Source of the DNA: Curtobacterium sp. PhB115
Lineage (GTDB): Bacteria; Actinomycetota; Actinomycetes; Actinomycetales; Microbacteriaceae
Assembly: GCF_003752025.1 (NCBI RefSeq)
Contig: NZ_RJKR01000005.1
Location: 496,001-560,000, forward strand
Direction: 5' to 3'
Length of the DNA stretch: 64,000 nucleotides
A model generated the notes under the pieces. It was given only the letters and a program-made list of their open reading frames with translations. It was not told the DNA's origin and did no database searches. Made by a program: the position numbers and the translations under genes. Shown piece by piece: positions 34,977-46,349 of this stretch; position 1 is the stretch's first letter, and each line of letters starts with the position of its first letter.

Positions 34977-35510
34977 TTACTTGCTCTCGCCCGTGCCGGA
35001 CACGTCGGGGGCGACGAGGTCCGCCGCGGTCTCGTCGGTCAGACCGGACTGCAGCACAGAGGACAGCATCGCCTGCACCCAGTCGACCTTCGGCGTCTGC
35101 ACCGTGCTGCTGACCGGGGTCCCGGAGTCGGTGGTCGGCGTGGCCTCGGCCTTCCGGTTCTCGGTCCCCATCACGAGGTAACTCTCCTCGCCCGGGTACA
35201 CGTAGAGCAGCCGGTCACGGGCCTGCGCCTCGATGTAGGCCGGGTCGTCCCAGCGTGCGACGTCCTTCTTCTTCTGCGTGACGTCGGCCTTCTGGCTGGC
35301 GACCTCGCGCTGCTGCTGAGCGATCTGCTCCTGCTGCTGGATGAGCGTCCGGAGGGACGGGGCGAGCACCACGACGAAGAGCACGATGATCGCGAGCATG
35401 AGCAGGCTGAAGCCGGAGAAGTGGATCGAGCGGTACCAGGGCTGCGCGGACGTGCCGCCATCGGGCATCGCCACGGGGACGCGGCGGACGCGGGGCTTCT
35501 GGTTCGGCAC
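34977..35510 (-). CDS. FtsB-like septum formation initiator protein
   Basis: The 177-residue protein has a basic N-terminus, one membrane segment (about residues 35-57) followed directly by a coiled coil (LIQQQEQIAQQQREVASQ, then KKKDVARW), and the family motif DPAYIEAQARDRLLYVYPGE. FtsB/DivIC proteins link FtsL and FtsQ in the divisome. The Thr/Ser-rich tail is variable. GTG 35510 gives the conserved length; longer frames run into repeats. Between eno and DUF501, the usual actinobacterial order. Confidence 0.9.
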   Translation of the reverse strand: MPNQKPRVRRVPVAMPDGGTSAQPWYRSIHFSGFSLLMLAIIVLFVVVLAPSLRTLIQQQEQIAQQQREVASQKADVTQKKKDVARWDDPAYIEAQARDRLLYVYPGEESYLVMGTENRKAEATPTTDSGTPVSSTVQTPKVDWVQAMLSSVLQSGLTDETAADLVAPDVSGTGESK

Positions 35511-35644
35511 GTTCCGACGATAACCCGGCGGTGGCGGTCGGCGCGCCACCGACGCGGCCGTTCGGCGCCCTCTCAGCGTCGCGCGGCGTCCGGTCGAGGC
35601 AGCCGGGAGGCGCGGCTCCGACCCGCCCGTCCGTCCCGCACCTG

Positions 35645-35731
35645 GAGTGGTCACCACACACCGCCCGGCGCACGTCCGGTGGTCACGTCCTGTCGGCCGG
35701 GCCCGGGCCAACCGACGACTCGTGACCACTC
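35645..35731. repeat. GAGTGGTCAC inverted repeat between eno and FtsB-like gene
   Basis: The 344-bp gap holds a member of the repeat family seen at 4039 and 13311: arms GAGTGGTCAC (35645) and GTGACCACTC (35722-35731), with further nested pairings. A half copy of the GGAGGC element (CAGCCGGGAGGCGCGGCTCC, about 35600-35619) precedes it. The rest of the gap, apart from the terminator at 35788, shows nothing I can support. Confidence 0.75.
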
Positions 35732-35787
35732 GACGCAGCGCGCGCGGCACGTCCTGACCGCTCGGCACCTCGGGGCCGCACACACGA

Positions 35788-35823
35788 CGAGACGCCGCCC
35801 TCCCGGAGGAGGACGGCGTCTCG
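35788..35823 (-). terminator. Hairpin terminator after eno
   Basis: CGAGACGCCG pairs with CGGCGTCTCG, with an inner CCTCC/GGAGG stem. It starts 32 bp past the eno stop on the minus strand and should end much of the eno transcript before the FtsB-like gene. Confidence 0.7.
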
Positions 35824-35854
35824 GTGCTGCTGCGGGTACTGCTGGCCGGGCTGG

Positions 35855-38480
<2,626 letters not shown>

Positions 38481-38512
38481 GCGGTCAATTCTGGCAGACG
38501 GCGAAGTCAGGG

Positions 38513-38541
38513 TTGCGCGTGGTCCGACCCACTGATACATT
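38513..38541 (+). promoter_or_regulatory. Promoter pointing into a gene-free stretch
   Basis: TTGCGC (38513-38518) and TACATT (38536-38541) are separated by exactly 17 bp. The predicted start is near 38548. There is no rightward gene for 1 kb, so this promoter would drive the structured transcript annotated next. Confidence 0.5.
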
Positions 38542-38547
38542 GAATGC

Positions 38548-38717
38548 AGAACCTCGGTCCAGAGAGTGCCTGATCCACTCTCCAGATCGATCGCGTGGGC
38601 ACCGTGCTGCAGTGTGCCCCGCGGTTCGAGTGGGCTCTTGTCGACACCTCTTCCCTGGTGGTGCCGCTGCCCACTCACGGGCGTCCTCCTTTTTTCGGGT
38701 TAGGAGGGCGCCCGTTC
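38548..38717 (+). ncRNA. Candidate structured non-coding RNA
   Basis: The 320-bp gap between hisS and mazG has a promoter followed by successive hairpins: GAGAGTG/CACTCTC (around 38561-38581), GGGCAC/GTGTGCCC (around 38597-38619), GAGTGGGC/GCCCACTC (38628-38635 with 38669-38676), then ACGGGCG..CCTCC pairing with GGAGG..CGCCCGT (38678-38715) with six T in its loop at 38690-38695. No coding frame fits. Lower-complexity CTCC/GGAG words follow to 38760. I do not recognise the family; 4.5S, tmRNA and RNase P signatures are absent. Confidence 0.45.
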
Positions 38718-38800
38718 TCCGTTCCCGGAGGGTCTCCAGTCCTGGAGGCTCTCCGTTTCCTGGACCCTCGCGACTCGACCGCCAGTCACTCCGCCGCCGG

Positions 38801-39490
38801 TCACTCCGCCGCGCGACCCGCTGCCTCGAGCGCGGTGACCGCAGCCCGCAGACTCGCGACCGGATCGATCCCGTCGCCGACCGCCGCGGCGACCGAAGCC
38901 AGCATCGCGGTCCCCCACGCGGGGTCGACGGTCCCCACCCCGTCGACCGCAGCCGACGCTCCGGACGCAGCACGGGCCTCCCGGCCGGCGCCCGACCCGA
39001 CGACCGACGCGACCACCGCGTCGACGTCCCCACGCTCCTGCAGCCGTTCCAGCAGCTTCACCGTCCGCTCCAGTGGGGGCATCGCCCGCGGCACTCCGTC
39101 GAAGGCGCTCCGGCGCGCGGACTTCTCGGCGGACTTCGCGGCGCGCCACACGCGGACGACCTCGTCGACGGTGTCCGCGGTCTCCTCGCCGAAGACGTGC
39201 GGGTGCCGCCGGGTCATCTTGTCGCGGACCCCGGCGGCGACGTCCTCGAGGGTGAAGTCCCCCGCGCGTTCGGCGATCCCGGCGTGCAACACCACCTGGT
39301 AGAGCACGTCGCCGAGTTCCTCACGGACGTCGTCCGGGGTGCCGTCGTCGATCGCGTCGACGAGTTCGTACGACTCCTCGACGGCGTACCGGGCCAACGA
39401 GGCGTGGGTCTGCGCACGGTTCCAGACGCAACCACCGTCCTCGGCGAGCAGGCGGTCGACGACGGTGACGAGGTCCGAGACGGCGGTCAT
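38801..39490 (-). CDS. mazG: MazG family nucleoside triphosphate pyrophosphohydrolase
   Basis: The 229-residue protein has one complete MazG domain: CVWNRAQTHASLARYAVEESYELVDAI is split over residues 21-47 with the EExxE metal site, and EELGDVLYQVVLHAGIA gives the second acidic helix. It hydrolyses nucleoside triphosphates to monophosphates and pyrophosphate, clearing damaged or excess nucleotides. The C-terminal 70 residues are Ala-rich and look degenerate compared with the two-domain enterobacterial form. It lies upstream of hisS and eno on the same strand. Confidence 0.9.
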   Translation of the reverse strand: MTAVSDLVTVVDRLLAEDGGCVWNRAQTHASLARYAVEESYELVDAIDDGTPDDVREELGDVLYQVVLHAGIAERAGDFTLEDVAAGVRDKMTRRHPHVFGEETADTVDEVVRVWRAAKSAEKSARRSAFDGVPRAMPPLERTVKLLERLQERGDVDAVVASVVGSGAGREARAASGASAAVDGVGTVDPAWGTAMLASVAAAVGDGIDPVASLRAAVTALEAAGRAAE

Positions 39491-39544
39491 CGCGCCATCG
39501 TGTCACGCTGCACCCCCGACCGGTCGGTGTCGGTGGACGGCCGG

Positions 39545-39595
39545 TATGCTGTACGTGGCGTGTCGGGAAGTCTGGTCGACGGACCATCACCCGAC
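39545..39595 (+). promoter_or_regulatory. nhaA promoter -10 and structured leader
   Basis: TATGCT (39545-39550) is a good -10 box. The leader that follows folds into a lower stem GTCGGG (39562-39567) with CCCGAC (39590-39595), an asymmetric internal loop AAGTC/TCA, and an upper stem TGGTC/GACCA (39573-39577, 39582-39586) over a GACG tetraloop. It lies 18 nt before the nhaA start. It may be a cis-regulatory element; the ligand, if any, is unknown. Confidence 0.45.
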
Positions 39596-39613
39596 CCATC
39601 GAGACGGAGTTCC

Positions 39614-40792
39614 ATGTCGTCAGTCATCCGTTCCCCTCGGTTCAGCGCCGTCGCCCTCCTCACCGCAGCGGTGCTCGGCCTCGTCGTCGCGAACACCGCG
39701 CTCGGCCCCGGACTCGAGCGGCTCCTCGATGCGCACCTGCCGCTCGGCGCCGTCGGCCTCGACCTCTCGATCGCGCACTGGATCAGCGACGGGCTGCTCG
39801 CGGTGTTCTTCCTGCTGGTCGCGGTCGAGCTGAAGCACGAGCTCGTCGCCGGTGAGCTGTCGAACCCGAAGACCGCGATCGTGCCGGCGATCGCCGCGGT
39901 CGGTGGCGTGCTCGTCCCCGCCGGGATCTTCCTGCTCGTGACGGCCGGCACGCCCTTCACGCACGGTTGGCCGATCCCGACGGCGACGGACATCGCGTTC
40001 GCGCTCGGGGTCCTCGCCATGTTCGGTCGCGGCCTGCCGTCGGGCATTCGCGTGTTCCTGCTCGCGTTGGCCGTGCTCGACGACCTCATCGCGATCCTCA
40101 TCATCGCCGTCGTGTTCGCGCACGACACGGACTTCCTGGCCTTGGTCGGCGCCGCGGTCGCCCTCGTGCTGTTCTGGCTGCTCGGCCGGATGCTCCGTCC
40201 GGGCCGTGCCGGTCAGACGTGGATCATCGTCGCGATGGTCGTGCTCGGCATCGCGACGTGGTGGTTCGTCTACCACTCGGGTGTGCACGCGACGATCGCC
40301 GGCGTTGCGCTGGGGCTCGTGCTCCCCCGCCGTCCGGGACACACCCTGCACGAGAACGTCGAGCCCTGGTCGAACGCGATCGTGCTGCCGGTGTTCGCGT
40401 TCGCGTCGGCCGCGGTGATCATCCCGTCCGTGGGTCTCGGCGAGCTCTCCCCCACCTTCTGGGCCGTCGTCATCGCGCTGCCGGTCGGCAAGGTGATCGG
40501 CATCACGCTCTTCGGCGCCGTCGCCGCCAGGCTGTTCCGGACGCCCGGTCGGTCGTCGCTGTCGTTCTTCTCGATCATCACGGTCGGGGTGCTGGGCGGC
40601 ATCGGGTTCACGGTGTCCCTGCTCATGAACGAGTTGGCGTTCGCCCGCAACGAGGAAGTCCTCGACGAGGGTGTGCTCGCCGTCCTGGTCGGCTCCGGGA
40701 TCGCGATGGTGGCGTCGGCCGTCGTGGTGACCCTGCGCGCGCGGGCGTACCGCGGTCGGCGCGAGCTGTCCGAGGCCGAGGCGACGGAGTAA
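39614..40792 (+). CDS. nhaA: Sodium/proton antiporter NhaA
   Basis: The 392-residue membrane protein exchanges sodium for protons and sets internal pH and salt tolerance. It has about twelve membrane segments; the paired aspartates essential for transport are in ALAVLDDLIAI near residues 157-158, and TATDIAFALGVLAMFG precedes them, both hallmark blocks. The late GGIGFTVSLLMNELAF also fits. ATG 39614 has ACGGAG 5 nt upstream. A structured leader lies in front. It converges on mfd across repeat elements. Confidence 0.95.
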   Translation: MSSVIRSPRFSAVALLTAAVLGLVVANTALGPGLERLLDAHLPLGAVGLDLSIAHWISDGLLAVFFLLVAVELKHELVAGELSNPKTAIVPAIAAVGGVLVPAGIFLLVTAGTPFTHGWPIPTATDIAFALGVLAMFGRGLPSGIRVFLLALAVLDDLIAILIIAVVFAHDTDFLALVGAAVALVLFWLLGRMLRPGRAGQTWIIVAMVVLGIATWWFVYHSGVHATIAGVALGLVLPRRPGHTLHENVEPWSNAIVLPVFAFASAAVIIPSVGLGELSPTFWAVVIALPVGKVIGITLFGAVAARLFRTPGRSSLSFFSIITVGVLGGIGFTVSLLMNELAFARNEEVLDEGVLAVLVGSGIAMVASAVVVTLRARAYRGRRELSEAEATE

Positions 40793-40838
40793 CGCGGGCC
40801 GCCGCGGCGCGGCGCGCTGGCGCTGGCGCACACCCGCT

Positions 40839-40900
40839 TTGCGACAGAACACGCGTCGATCGCGTCGTGCTTCGTCGCGAACCGCGTGTACGTCGCGCAC
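40839..40900. repeat. Relative of the greA-ilvA intergenic repeat
   Basis: GCGACAGAACACGCGTCGAT, then a TCGTGCTTCGTCGCGAACC stretch, resembles the repeat at 19240-19300 in word order and spacing. It occupies the nhaA-mfd gap together with a GGAGGC-family hairpin. Confidence 0.55.
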
Positions 40901-40929
40901 GCACCACGCACCACGCACGCGCCCCACTA

Positions 40930-40974
40930 CCGGACTGGAGGCGCGGTGCGGGCCCGCCCCGCGCCTCCAGGCCG
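40930..40974. terminator. Hairpin of the repeated GGAGGC family between nhaA and mfd
   Basis: CTGGAGGCGCGG (40935-40946) pairs with CCGCGCCTCCAG (40959-40970), extended by CCGG at the base. It lies 14 bp from the mfd stop and probably terminates mfd, and nhaA from the other side. Confidence 0.75.
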
Positions 40975-40988
40975 GCAGCGACTCGCGT

Positions 40989-43900
40989 CTACGCGGCCGG
41001 GGCCTCTGCCGGGGTCGTCGCGCCGTACACGGCGGTCAGGATGCTCTCGACCCACTGGATGAGTGCGTCGTCCGGCAGCGCCTGGTCGTTCGGCCGGGGC
41101 AGCGGGATGCTCGCCGCGTTCTGCTGCGGGAACCACCGTGCGCCCGGGAACATCCGCTTGAGCCGCACCTGTGACGAGTCGGCGAGCTCCTTGCCCGCGA
41201 CGCGCAGGTTGGAGCCCATCACGACGACGTCGGACAGGCCGACCTGCTGCGCCATCCGACGCAGACGAGACACCTCGACCAGCGTCTGCACGGCCTGCGG
41301 CGGCTGTCCGTAGCGGTCGGTGAGCTCGTCGAGCACCATGTCGATGGCGTCCCGCTGCGCCGTCGGGGCCGAGGCCGCCGAGAGCTTCTGGTACGCCTCG
41401 AGGCGGAGCCGCTCGGACTCGACGTAGTCCTCCGGGATGTGCGCGTCGACGGGGATCTCGAGCCGGAGCTCGGTCTGCCCCTCGGCCACGTCCCCGCGGA
41501 ACTGCGACACCGCCTCGCCGATCATCCGGAGGTACAGGTCGAACCCGACGCCCGCGATGTGGCCGGACTGCTCGCCACCGAGCAGGTTGCCGGCGCCGCG
41601 GATCTCGAGGTCCTTCATGGCGACCTGCATGCCAGCGCCGAGCTCGTTGTTCGCGGCGATCGTCTCGAGGCGGTCCTGTGCGGTCTCGGACAGGGGCTTC
41701 TCGGAGTCGTAGAGGAAGTACGCGTACCCACGCTCGCGGCCACGACCCACACGGCCGCGGAGCTGGTGGAGCTGCGACAGGCCGTACTTGTCGGCCTTGT
41801 CGATGATGAGGGTGTTCGCGTTCGCGATGTCCAGGCCGGTCTCGATGATCGTCGTCGACACGAGGACGTCGAACCGACGTTCCCAGAAGTCGACCATGAC
41901 CTGCTCGAGGGTGCTCTCGGACATCTGCCCGTGCGCCACGGCGATGCGGGCGTCCGGGACGATCTCGGCGAGGTGCGCCGCGACGCCCTGGATGTCCTTC
42001 ACGCGGTTGTGCACGTAGAACACCTGGCCCTCGCGGAGGAGCTCACGGCGGATCGCTGCGGCCACCTGCAGGTCGGACTGCGGCCCGACGAACGTCAGGA
42101 TCGGGTGCCGGTCCTCTGGTGGGGTCGCCAGGGTCGACATCTCGCGGATGCCCGTGACCGCCATCTCGAGCGACCGCGGGATCGGGGTGGCCGACATCGC
42201 GAGGACGTCGACGTTCGTCTTGAACTTCTTCAGCTGGTCCTTGTGCTCGACGCCGAACCGCTGTTCCTCGTCGATGATGACGAGCCCGACTTCCTTGAAG
42301 GTGATGCCCTGCGACAGGATCCGGTGGGTCGCGATGACGATGTCGACGGTGCCGTCGGCGAGCCCGGCGATGGTCTCCTTCGATTCCTTCTCGGACTGGA
42401 ACCGGCTGAGGGCGCGGAGGTGCACGGGGAACCCGGCGAACCGCTCCTGGAAGGTCTCCATGTGCTGGCGGACGAGCAGGGTCGTCGGCACGAGCATGAC
42501 GACCTGCTTGCCGTCCTGCACCGCCTTGAACGCGGCACGGATCGCGACCTCGGTCTTGCCGTAGCCGACGTCGCCGGACAGCAGGCGGTCCATCGGGATC
42601 GGCCGCTCCATGTCGCGCTTGATCTCGTCGATCGTGGTGAGCTGGTCAGCGGTCTCGGCGAACGGGAACGCCTCTTCCAGCTCGCGCTGCCACGGGGTGT
42701 CCGGGCCGAACGCGTGCCCCTTCGACGCCATCCGCGCCGAGTACAGCTTCACCAGGTCGACGGCGATGTCGCGGACGGCCTTGCGGGCCTTCGACTTGGC
42801 GGCGGACCAGTCCGAGCCTCCCATCTTGGACAGGGTCGGGGACTCACCACCGACGTAGCGGGACAGCTGGTCGAGCTGGTCGGTCGGCACGAAGAGCTTG
42901 TCGCCCGGGTAGTTCCGCTTCGACGGCGCGTACTCGAGCACGAGGTACTCGCGCTGCGTCTTCACGGCGTTGCGCCCACCGGAGCTGACCTCGCGGCTCA
43001 CCAGCTCGACGAACTTCCCGATGCCGTGCGTGGCGTGCACCACGACGTCGCCCGGCTTGAGCTGCAGCGGGTCGACGACGTTCTTGCGTCGGCTCGCGAG
43101 CTTCTTGACCGTGCGGGCGCCCTGCTGGACGCTCCGGCCGTAGAACTCCGCTTCGCTGAGGACCGCGATGCGCGGATCCGGGGTGGCGAAGCCGTGCTCG
43201 ACGGTCGCGGTCGTGACGATGGCCACACCCGGCTCGGGAGGCGCGGTGAGGGCTTCGGCACGGGCTGCGACGCCGGCGTCGGCGAGGACCTGCACCGCCC
43301 GCTCGACCAGACCCTGCCCCTGAGCGGTCACCACGACCGCCCACCCGTCATCGGTGAGCGCCTTGACGTGCGCGATCGCGCCGTCGGCGCTGCCCGCGAA
43401 GCTCGGCACGGCCTCGGCGCGGACGCGGATGTACTCCCCCGCCTCGGCTGCCGCCTCGGCGTCGGTGAGGACGCGCGCGGTGTCGCCCTCGTCGAGCCCG
43501 GAGTCGAACGGGGACACCGTCCACCAGGTCCGCTGCCCGCGGGTGTTCTTGAGCTGCTGCACGGTGAGGAAGTTGCCGGCGTCGAGGTCGATCGGCGCCT
43601 GGGCCCCGGCGACCGCTGCGCTCCACGCGGCCTGCAGGAACTCGGTGTTCGTCTCCGCCAGGCTGTTCGCCCGGCCGTTCACCCGCTCGGGCGAGAACAC
43701 CGCGATCGTGGCGTCCTCGGGCAGGTACGACGTCATCGGCACGAGGTCCTGCACGAGCGCGGGGGCGAGGGACTCCATGCCCTCGACCGGGATGCCCTCG
43801 GCGATCTTCGCGAGCATCTGGGACAGGTTCGGGAACTCGTGCAGCATCTCGCGCGCCCGCTGTCGGACGTCGTCGCTGAGCAGGAGTTCGCGCGAGGCGG

Positions 43901-44597
43901 TGAGCTCGACCGAGCCGAGGTCGTCCTCGGTCGTGCGCTGGTCGGCGACCGAGAACGCCTTGATGGCCTCGATCTCGTCGCCGAAGAAGTCGACACGCAC
44001 GGGGTGGTCCGCGGTCGGCGGGAAGACGTCGAGGATGCCGCCGCGCACCGCGAACTCCCCGCGTCGGGTGACGAGGTCGACCCGCGCGTACGCCATGTCG
44101 ACGAGCTTCGCGGCGATGGCGGCCAGGTCGTTGCCGCGCGAGTCGGTGCGGAGCAGCACCGGCGCGAGCGAGGTGAGGTTGGCGGCGATCGGCTGCAGCG
44201 CTGCGCGGACGCTCGCGACGACGATGGTGGTGCGGCGATCGGCAGCGTCGGCCGCCGACCACGCTGCGAGCCGCCGCAGCGTCGCGATCCGGGTGCCCAC
44301 CGTCTGGGCGCTCGGGCTGAGACGCTCGTGCGGCAGGGTCTCCCACGCCGGGAACTCGAGGACGTCGGCTTCGGGGACGTAGCTGCCGAGGGCGTCGCGG
44401 ACCGCCTCGGCCTCACGCCCCGTGGCGGTGATGACGAGGACGCACTGCGGGCCGTTCCGCTCGGCGATCAGGGCCCCGAGGAGCGGGACCCGCAGACCGT
44501 CGACGACCGAGAAGTCGGCGTCGCGAGGCGCGGCGCGGAGCACGCGATCGAACGCGGAGGCGCGCGAGAGCGCAGGGATGATGCCCGAGATCGTCAC
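40989..44597 (-). CDS. mfd: Transcription-repair coupling factor Mfd
   Basis: The 1202-residue protein removes RNA polymerase stalled at lesions and recruits UvrA. Domains in order: UvrB-like N-terminal region (about 1-350), RNA polymerase interaction domain (about 480-560; VVHATHGIGKFVEL), and superfamily 2 helicase motor with Walker A GDVGYGKTEVA near residue 670, DEEQRFGVEHKDQLK, SATPIPRSLEMA, TTIIETGLDI and QLRGRVGRGRERGYAY, then the C-terminal TRCF domain. GTG 44597. A very long antisense frame covers it but has no family features. Downstream of pth and a small membrane protein on the same strand. Confidence 0.97.
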   Translation of the reverse strand: MTISGIIPALSRASAFDRVLRAAPRDADFSVVDGLRVPLLGALIAERNGPQCVLVITATGREAEAVRDALGSYVPEADVLEFPAWETLPHERLSPSAQTVGTRIATLRRLAAWSAADAADRRTTIVVASVRAALQPIAANLTSLAPVLLRTDSRGNDLAAIAAKLVDMAYARVDLVTRRGEFAVRGGILDVFPPTADHPVRVDFFGDEIEAIKAFSVADQRTTEDDLGSVELTASRELLLSDDVRQRAREMLHEFPNLSQMLAKIAEGIPVEGMESLAPALVQDLVPMTSYLPEDATIAVFSPERVNGRANSLAETNTEFLQAAWSAAVAGAQAPIDLDAGNFLTVQQLKNTRGQRTWWTVSPFDSGLDEGDTARVLTDAEAAAEAGEYIRVRAEAVPSFAGSADGAIAHVKALTDDGWAVVVTAQGQGLVERAVQVLADAGVAARAEALTAPPEPGVAIVTTATVEHGFATPDPRIAVLSEAEFYGRSVQQGARTVKKLASRRKNVVDPLQLKPGDVVVHATHGIGKFVELVSREVSSGGRNAVKTQREYLVLEYAPSKRNYPGDKLFVPTDQLDQLSRYVGGESPTLSKMGGSDWSAAKSKARKAVRDIAVDLVKLYSARMASKGHAFGPDTPWQRELEEAFPFAETADQLTTIDEIKRDMERPIPMDRLLSGDVGYGKTEVAIRAAFKAVQDGKQVVMLVPTTLLVRQHMETFQERFAGFPVHLRALSRFQSEKESKETIAGLADGTVDIVIATHRILSQGITFKEVGLVIIDEEQRFGVEHKDQLKKFKTNVDVLAMSATPIPRSLEMAVTGIREMSTLATPPEDRHPILTFVGPQSDLQVAAAIRRELLREGQVFYVHNRVKDIQGVAAHLAEIVPDARIAVAHGQMSESTLEQVMVDFWERRFDVLVSTTIIETGLDIANANTLIIDKADKYGLSQLHQLRGRVGRGRERGYAYFLYDSEKPLSETAQDRLETIAANNELGAGMQVAMKDLEIRGAGNLLGGEQSGHIAGVGFDLYLRMIGEAVSQFRGDVAEGQTELRLEIPVDAHIPEDYVESERLRLEAYQKLSAASAPTAQRDAIDMVLDELTDRYGQPPQAVQTLVEVSRLRRMAQQVGLSDVVVMGSNLRVAGKELADSSQVRLKRMFPGARWFPQQNAASIPLPRPNDQALPDDALIQWVESILTAVYGATTPAEAPAA

Positions 44598-44641
44598 TCA
44601 GGAGATGGTACCGGCCACGACCGACAGTGCTCGCGACGGAC

Positions 44642-44893
44642 TCAGTACTGGCCGGGTTCGAGGTCATCCGGCGGGGACGTCGGCGCGGCGTCGCCGTCCC
44701 GCCGCGCGGCGCCGCCGTTCCGCCGCGCGTCGTCGCTGTTCTGCCGCGCGTCGTCGCTGTTCTGCCGGATGACCCGACGCGTCAGGATGCGCGCGGTGAT
44801 CGCGAACGTCAGCCCGATCACGGCCACGATGATGACGGCCACGTGCTGCACCGGACCGGTCGTCGCCAGGACCACAGAGCCCACGCCGTGCAT
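44642..44893 (-). CDS. Small membrane protein with RQNSDDA repeats
   Basis: The 83-residue product has one membrane segment (residues about 12-36), then a polar tail with two exact copies of RQNSDDA and a degenerate RRNGGAA/RRDGDAA continuation, encoded by a 21-bp repeat. Its ATG shares one base with the pth stop (TGATG), so it is probably translated by coupling. I do not recognise a family. It is supported by the position between pth and mfd and by the membrane segment; expression is not certain. Confidence 0.6.
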   Translation of the reverse strand: MHGVGSVVLATTGPVQHVAVIIVAVIGLTFAITARILTRRVIRQNSDDARQNSDDARRNGGAARRDGDAAPTSPPDDLEPGQY

Positions 44894-45477
44894 CAGGACG
44901 GGGCGTGCACGCGCTGCTGGGCGGCGAGGAGTCCGACCTCCGCGATCGCCTCGACGGCGTCGGCCGCGTCGGACAGCAGGTTCGGCAGCGTCTTCTTCTC
45001 GGCTGCGGCGAAGTCACGCAGCACGTAGTCGGCGGGGTCCTGACGACCGGGGGGACGACCGATCCCGACCCGCACCCGCATGAACTCGTTCGTGCCGGTG
45101 GCCTTGATGATGTCGCGCAGCCCGTTGTGCCCGCCGTGACCCCCGCTGCCCTTGAGGCGGACGGTGTCGAACGGCAAGTCGAGCTCGTCGTGCACGACCA
45201 CGAGGTCGGCCGGCGTCGCGCTGTAGAACCCGAGCACCGAGGAGACCGGCCCACCCGAGGTGTTCATGAACGACCCGGGCTTCGCGAGCACGAGTCGTGT
45301 GCCGCCGGGCACCAGGCGTCCCTCGGCGACGTGGTTCGGCGTCTTGTGCTTCTTGAACGTCGCGCCCATGCGGGCAGCGAGTTCGTCGAGGACCATCTGG
45401 CCGACGTTGTGGCGGTTGCCGGCGTAGCCGGGCCCGGGGTTCCCGAGCCCGACCACCACGAGCGTGTTGCCCGTCAT
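44893..45477 (-). CDS. pth: Peptidyl-tRNA hydrolase
   Basis: The 194-residue enzyme frees peptides from peptidyl-tRNA dropped by ribosomes. Motifs: VVGLGNPGPGYAGNRHNVG at residues 7-25 with the catalytic His, PGSFMNTSGGPV, HDELDLPFDTVRLKGSGGHGGHNGLRDI split near residues 95-120, and the VRVGIGRP stretch. ATG 45477 has GGAG 5 nt upstream and is preferred to GTG 45483. The usual rplY-pth order is seen upstream. Confidence 0.96.
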   Translation of the reverse strand: MTGNTLVVVGLGNPGPGYAGNRHNVGQMVLDELAARMGATFKKHKTPNHVAEGRLVPGGTRLVLAKPGSFMNTSGGPVSSVLGFYSATPADLVVVHDELDLPFDTVRLKGSGGHGGHNGLRDIIKATGTNEFMRVRVGIGRPPGRQDPADYVLRDFAAAEKKTLPNLLSDAADAVEAIAEVGLLAAQQRVHAPS

Positions 45478-45522
45478 CAGCACTCCGCCATCAGCGTCGA
45501 CCAGATGTCCAGCGACTGGTGC

Positions 45523-46146
45523 TTACTCGGAGTCCGCGGCGCCCTCGGCACCCGACTCGGCGCCGGCCTCGGCCGAGGCCTCGTCGGCGGCGTCGTCGTC
45601 AGCGGTGCCACGCGGGGTGACGATCGCGACGACGAGTGCCTCGGCGTCGGTCTCGAGCTCGGCGCCCTCGGGGAGCTCGAGCTGGGCGGCGTGGATCTGC
45701 ACGCCGTCCTCGAGGCCCTCGACGTTGACGACGACGTGCTCCGGGATGTCGGTCGCGAGGACGAGCAGCGAGACCGTGTTCAGGTCCTGCACGTGGATCG
45801 TGCCGGAGAAGGACTCGCCCTCGATGACGACGGGCACGTCGACCGTGACCTTCTCGCCGCGGCGCAGCACCACGAGGTCGATGTGCTCGATGATCTGGCG
45901 CACCGGGTCACGCTGGACGTCCTTGACGAGGGCGAGCTGGGCAGCACCCTCGATGTCGAGGTCGACGACCGCGTTGGCGGTACGGACGAGCAGCATGGTC
46001 TCGTGACCGGGCAGCGAGATGTGCTGCGGCTCGGTGCCGTGGCCGTAGACCACTGCGGGGATCTTGTCGGCGGCGCGGAGCTTGCGCGCTGCACCCTTGC
46101 CGAACTTGGTGCGGACGTCCGCTGCGAGCTTCGTGTAGTCGGCCAT
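45523..46146 (-). CDS. rplY: Large ribosomal subunit protein bL25 (Ctc form)
   Basis: The 207-residue protein is the long form of bL25: an N-terminal 5S rRNA-binding beta-barrel (about residues 1-95; KGAARKLRAADKIPAVVYGHG) and a C-terminal TL5/Ctc domain (about 100-185) followed by an acidic Ala/Glu/Asp tail. The long form is also called general stress protein Ctc. ATG 46146 follows AGGAGG by 5 nt. It lies 45 bp upstream of pth on the same strand, a conserved pair. The 200-bp upstream gap contains its promoter region; no box is clear. Confidence 0.95.
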   Translation of the reverse strand: MADYTKLAADVRTKFGKGAARKLRAADKIPAVVYGHGTEPQHISLPGHETMLLVRTANAVVDLDIEGAAQLALVKDVQRDPVRQIIEHIDLVVLRRGEKVTVDVPVVIEGESFSGTIHVQDLNTVSLLVLATDIPEHVVVNVEGLEDGVQIHAAQLELPEGAELETDAEALVVAIVTPRGTADDDAADEASAEAGAESGAEGAADSE

Positions 46147-46349
46147 GGTGCCTCCTGGTCTCGGGGGTCGACACCGGCGGTCCGGCGTCGTGGGGGTCTG
46201 TGGTGTTGCAACTCGAACGCGTGCACGCGTGAGGAACGTTCCCTGGACTGGGCCGGGTCTCCCACCGCGTCGATCACGGCTGCGCGTGCGCAGCCCTCGC
46301 CGAAGTCAGTCACCGAGTCTAGCAGGGTCGTTCCGGGCGTGTCGTACCG

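Noticed and set aside
38548..38697. T-box riboswitch for hisS or another gene
   Set aside because: A TGGTGGTGCCGC word resembles a T-box, but it is on the plus strand with no downstream gene in that direction, and hisS lies on the other strand.
41439..45083. Very long plus-strand open frame antisense to mfd and pth
   Set aside because: It mirrors the codon pattern of mfd, has no recognisable domain, and mfd is unmistakable.
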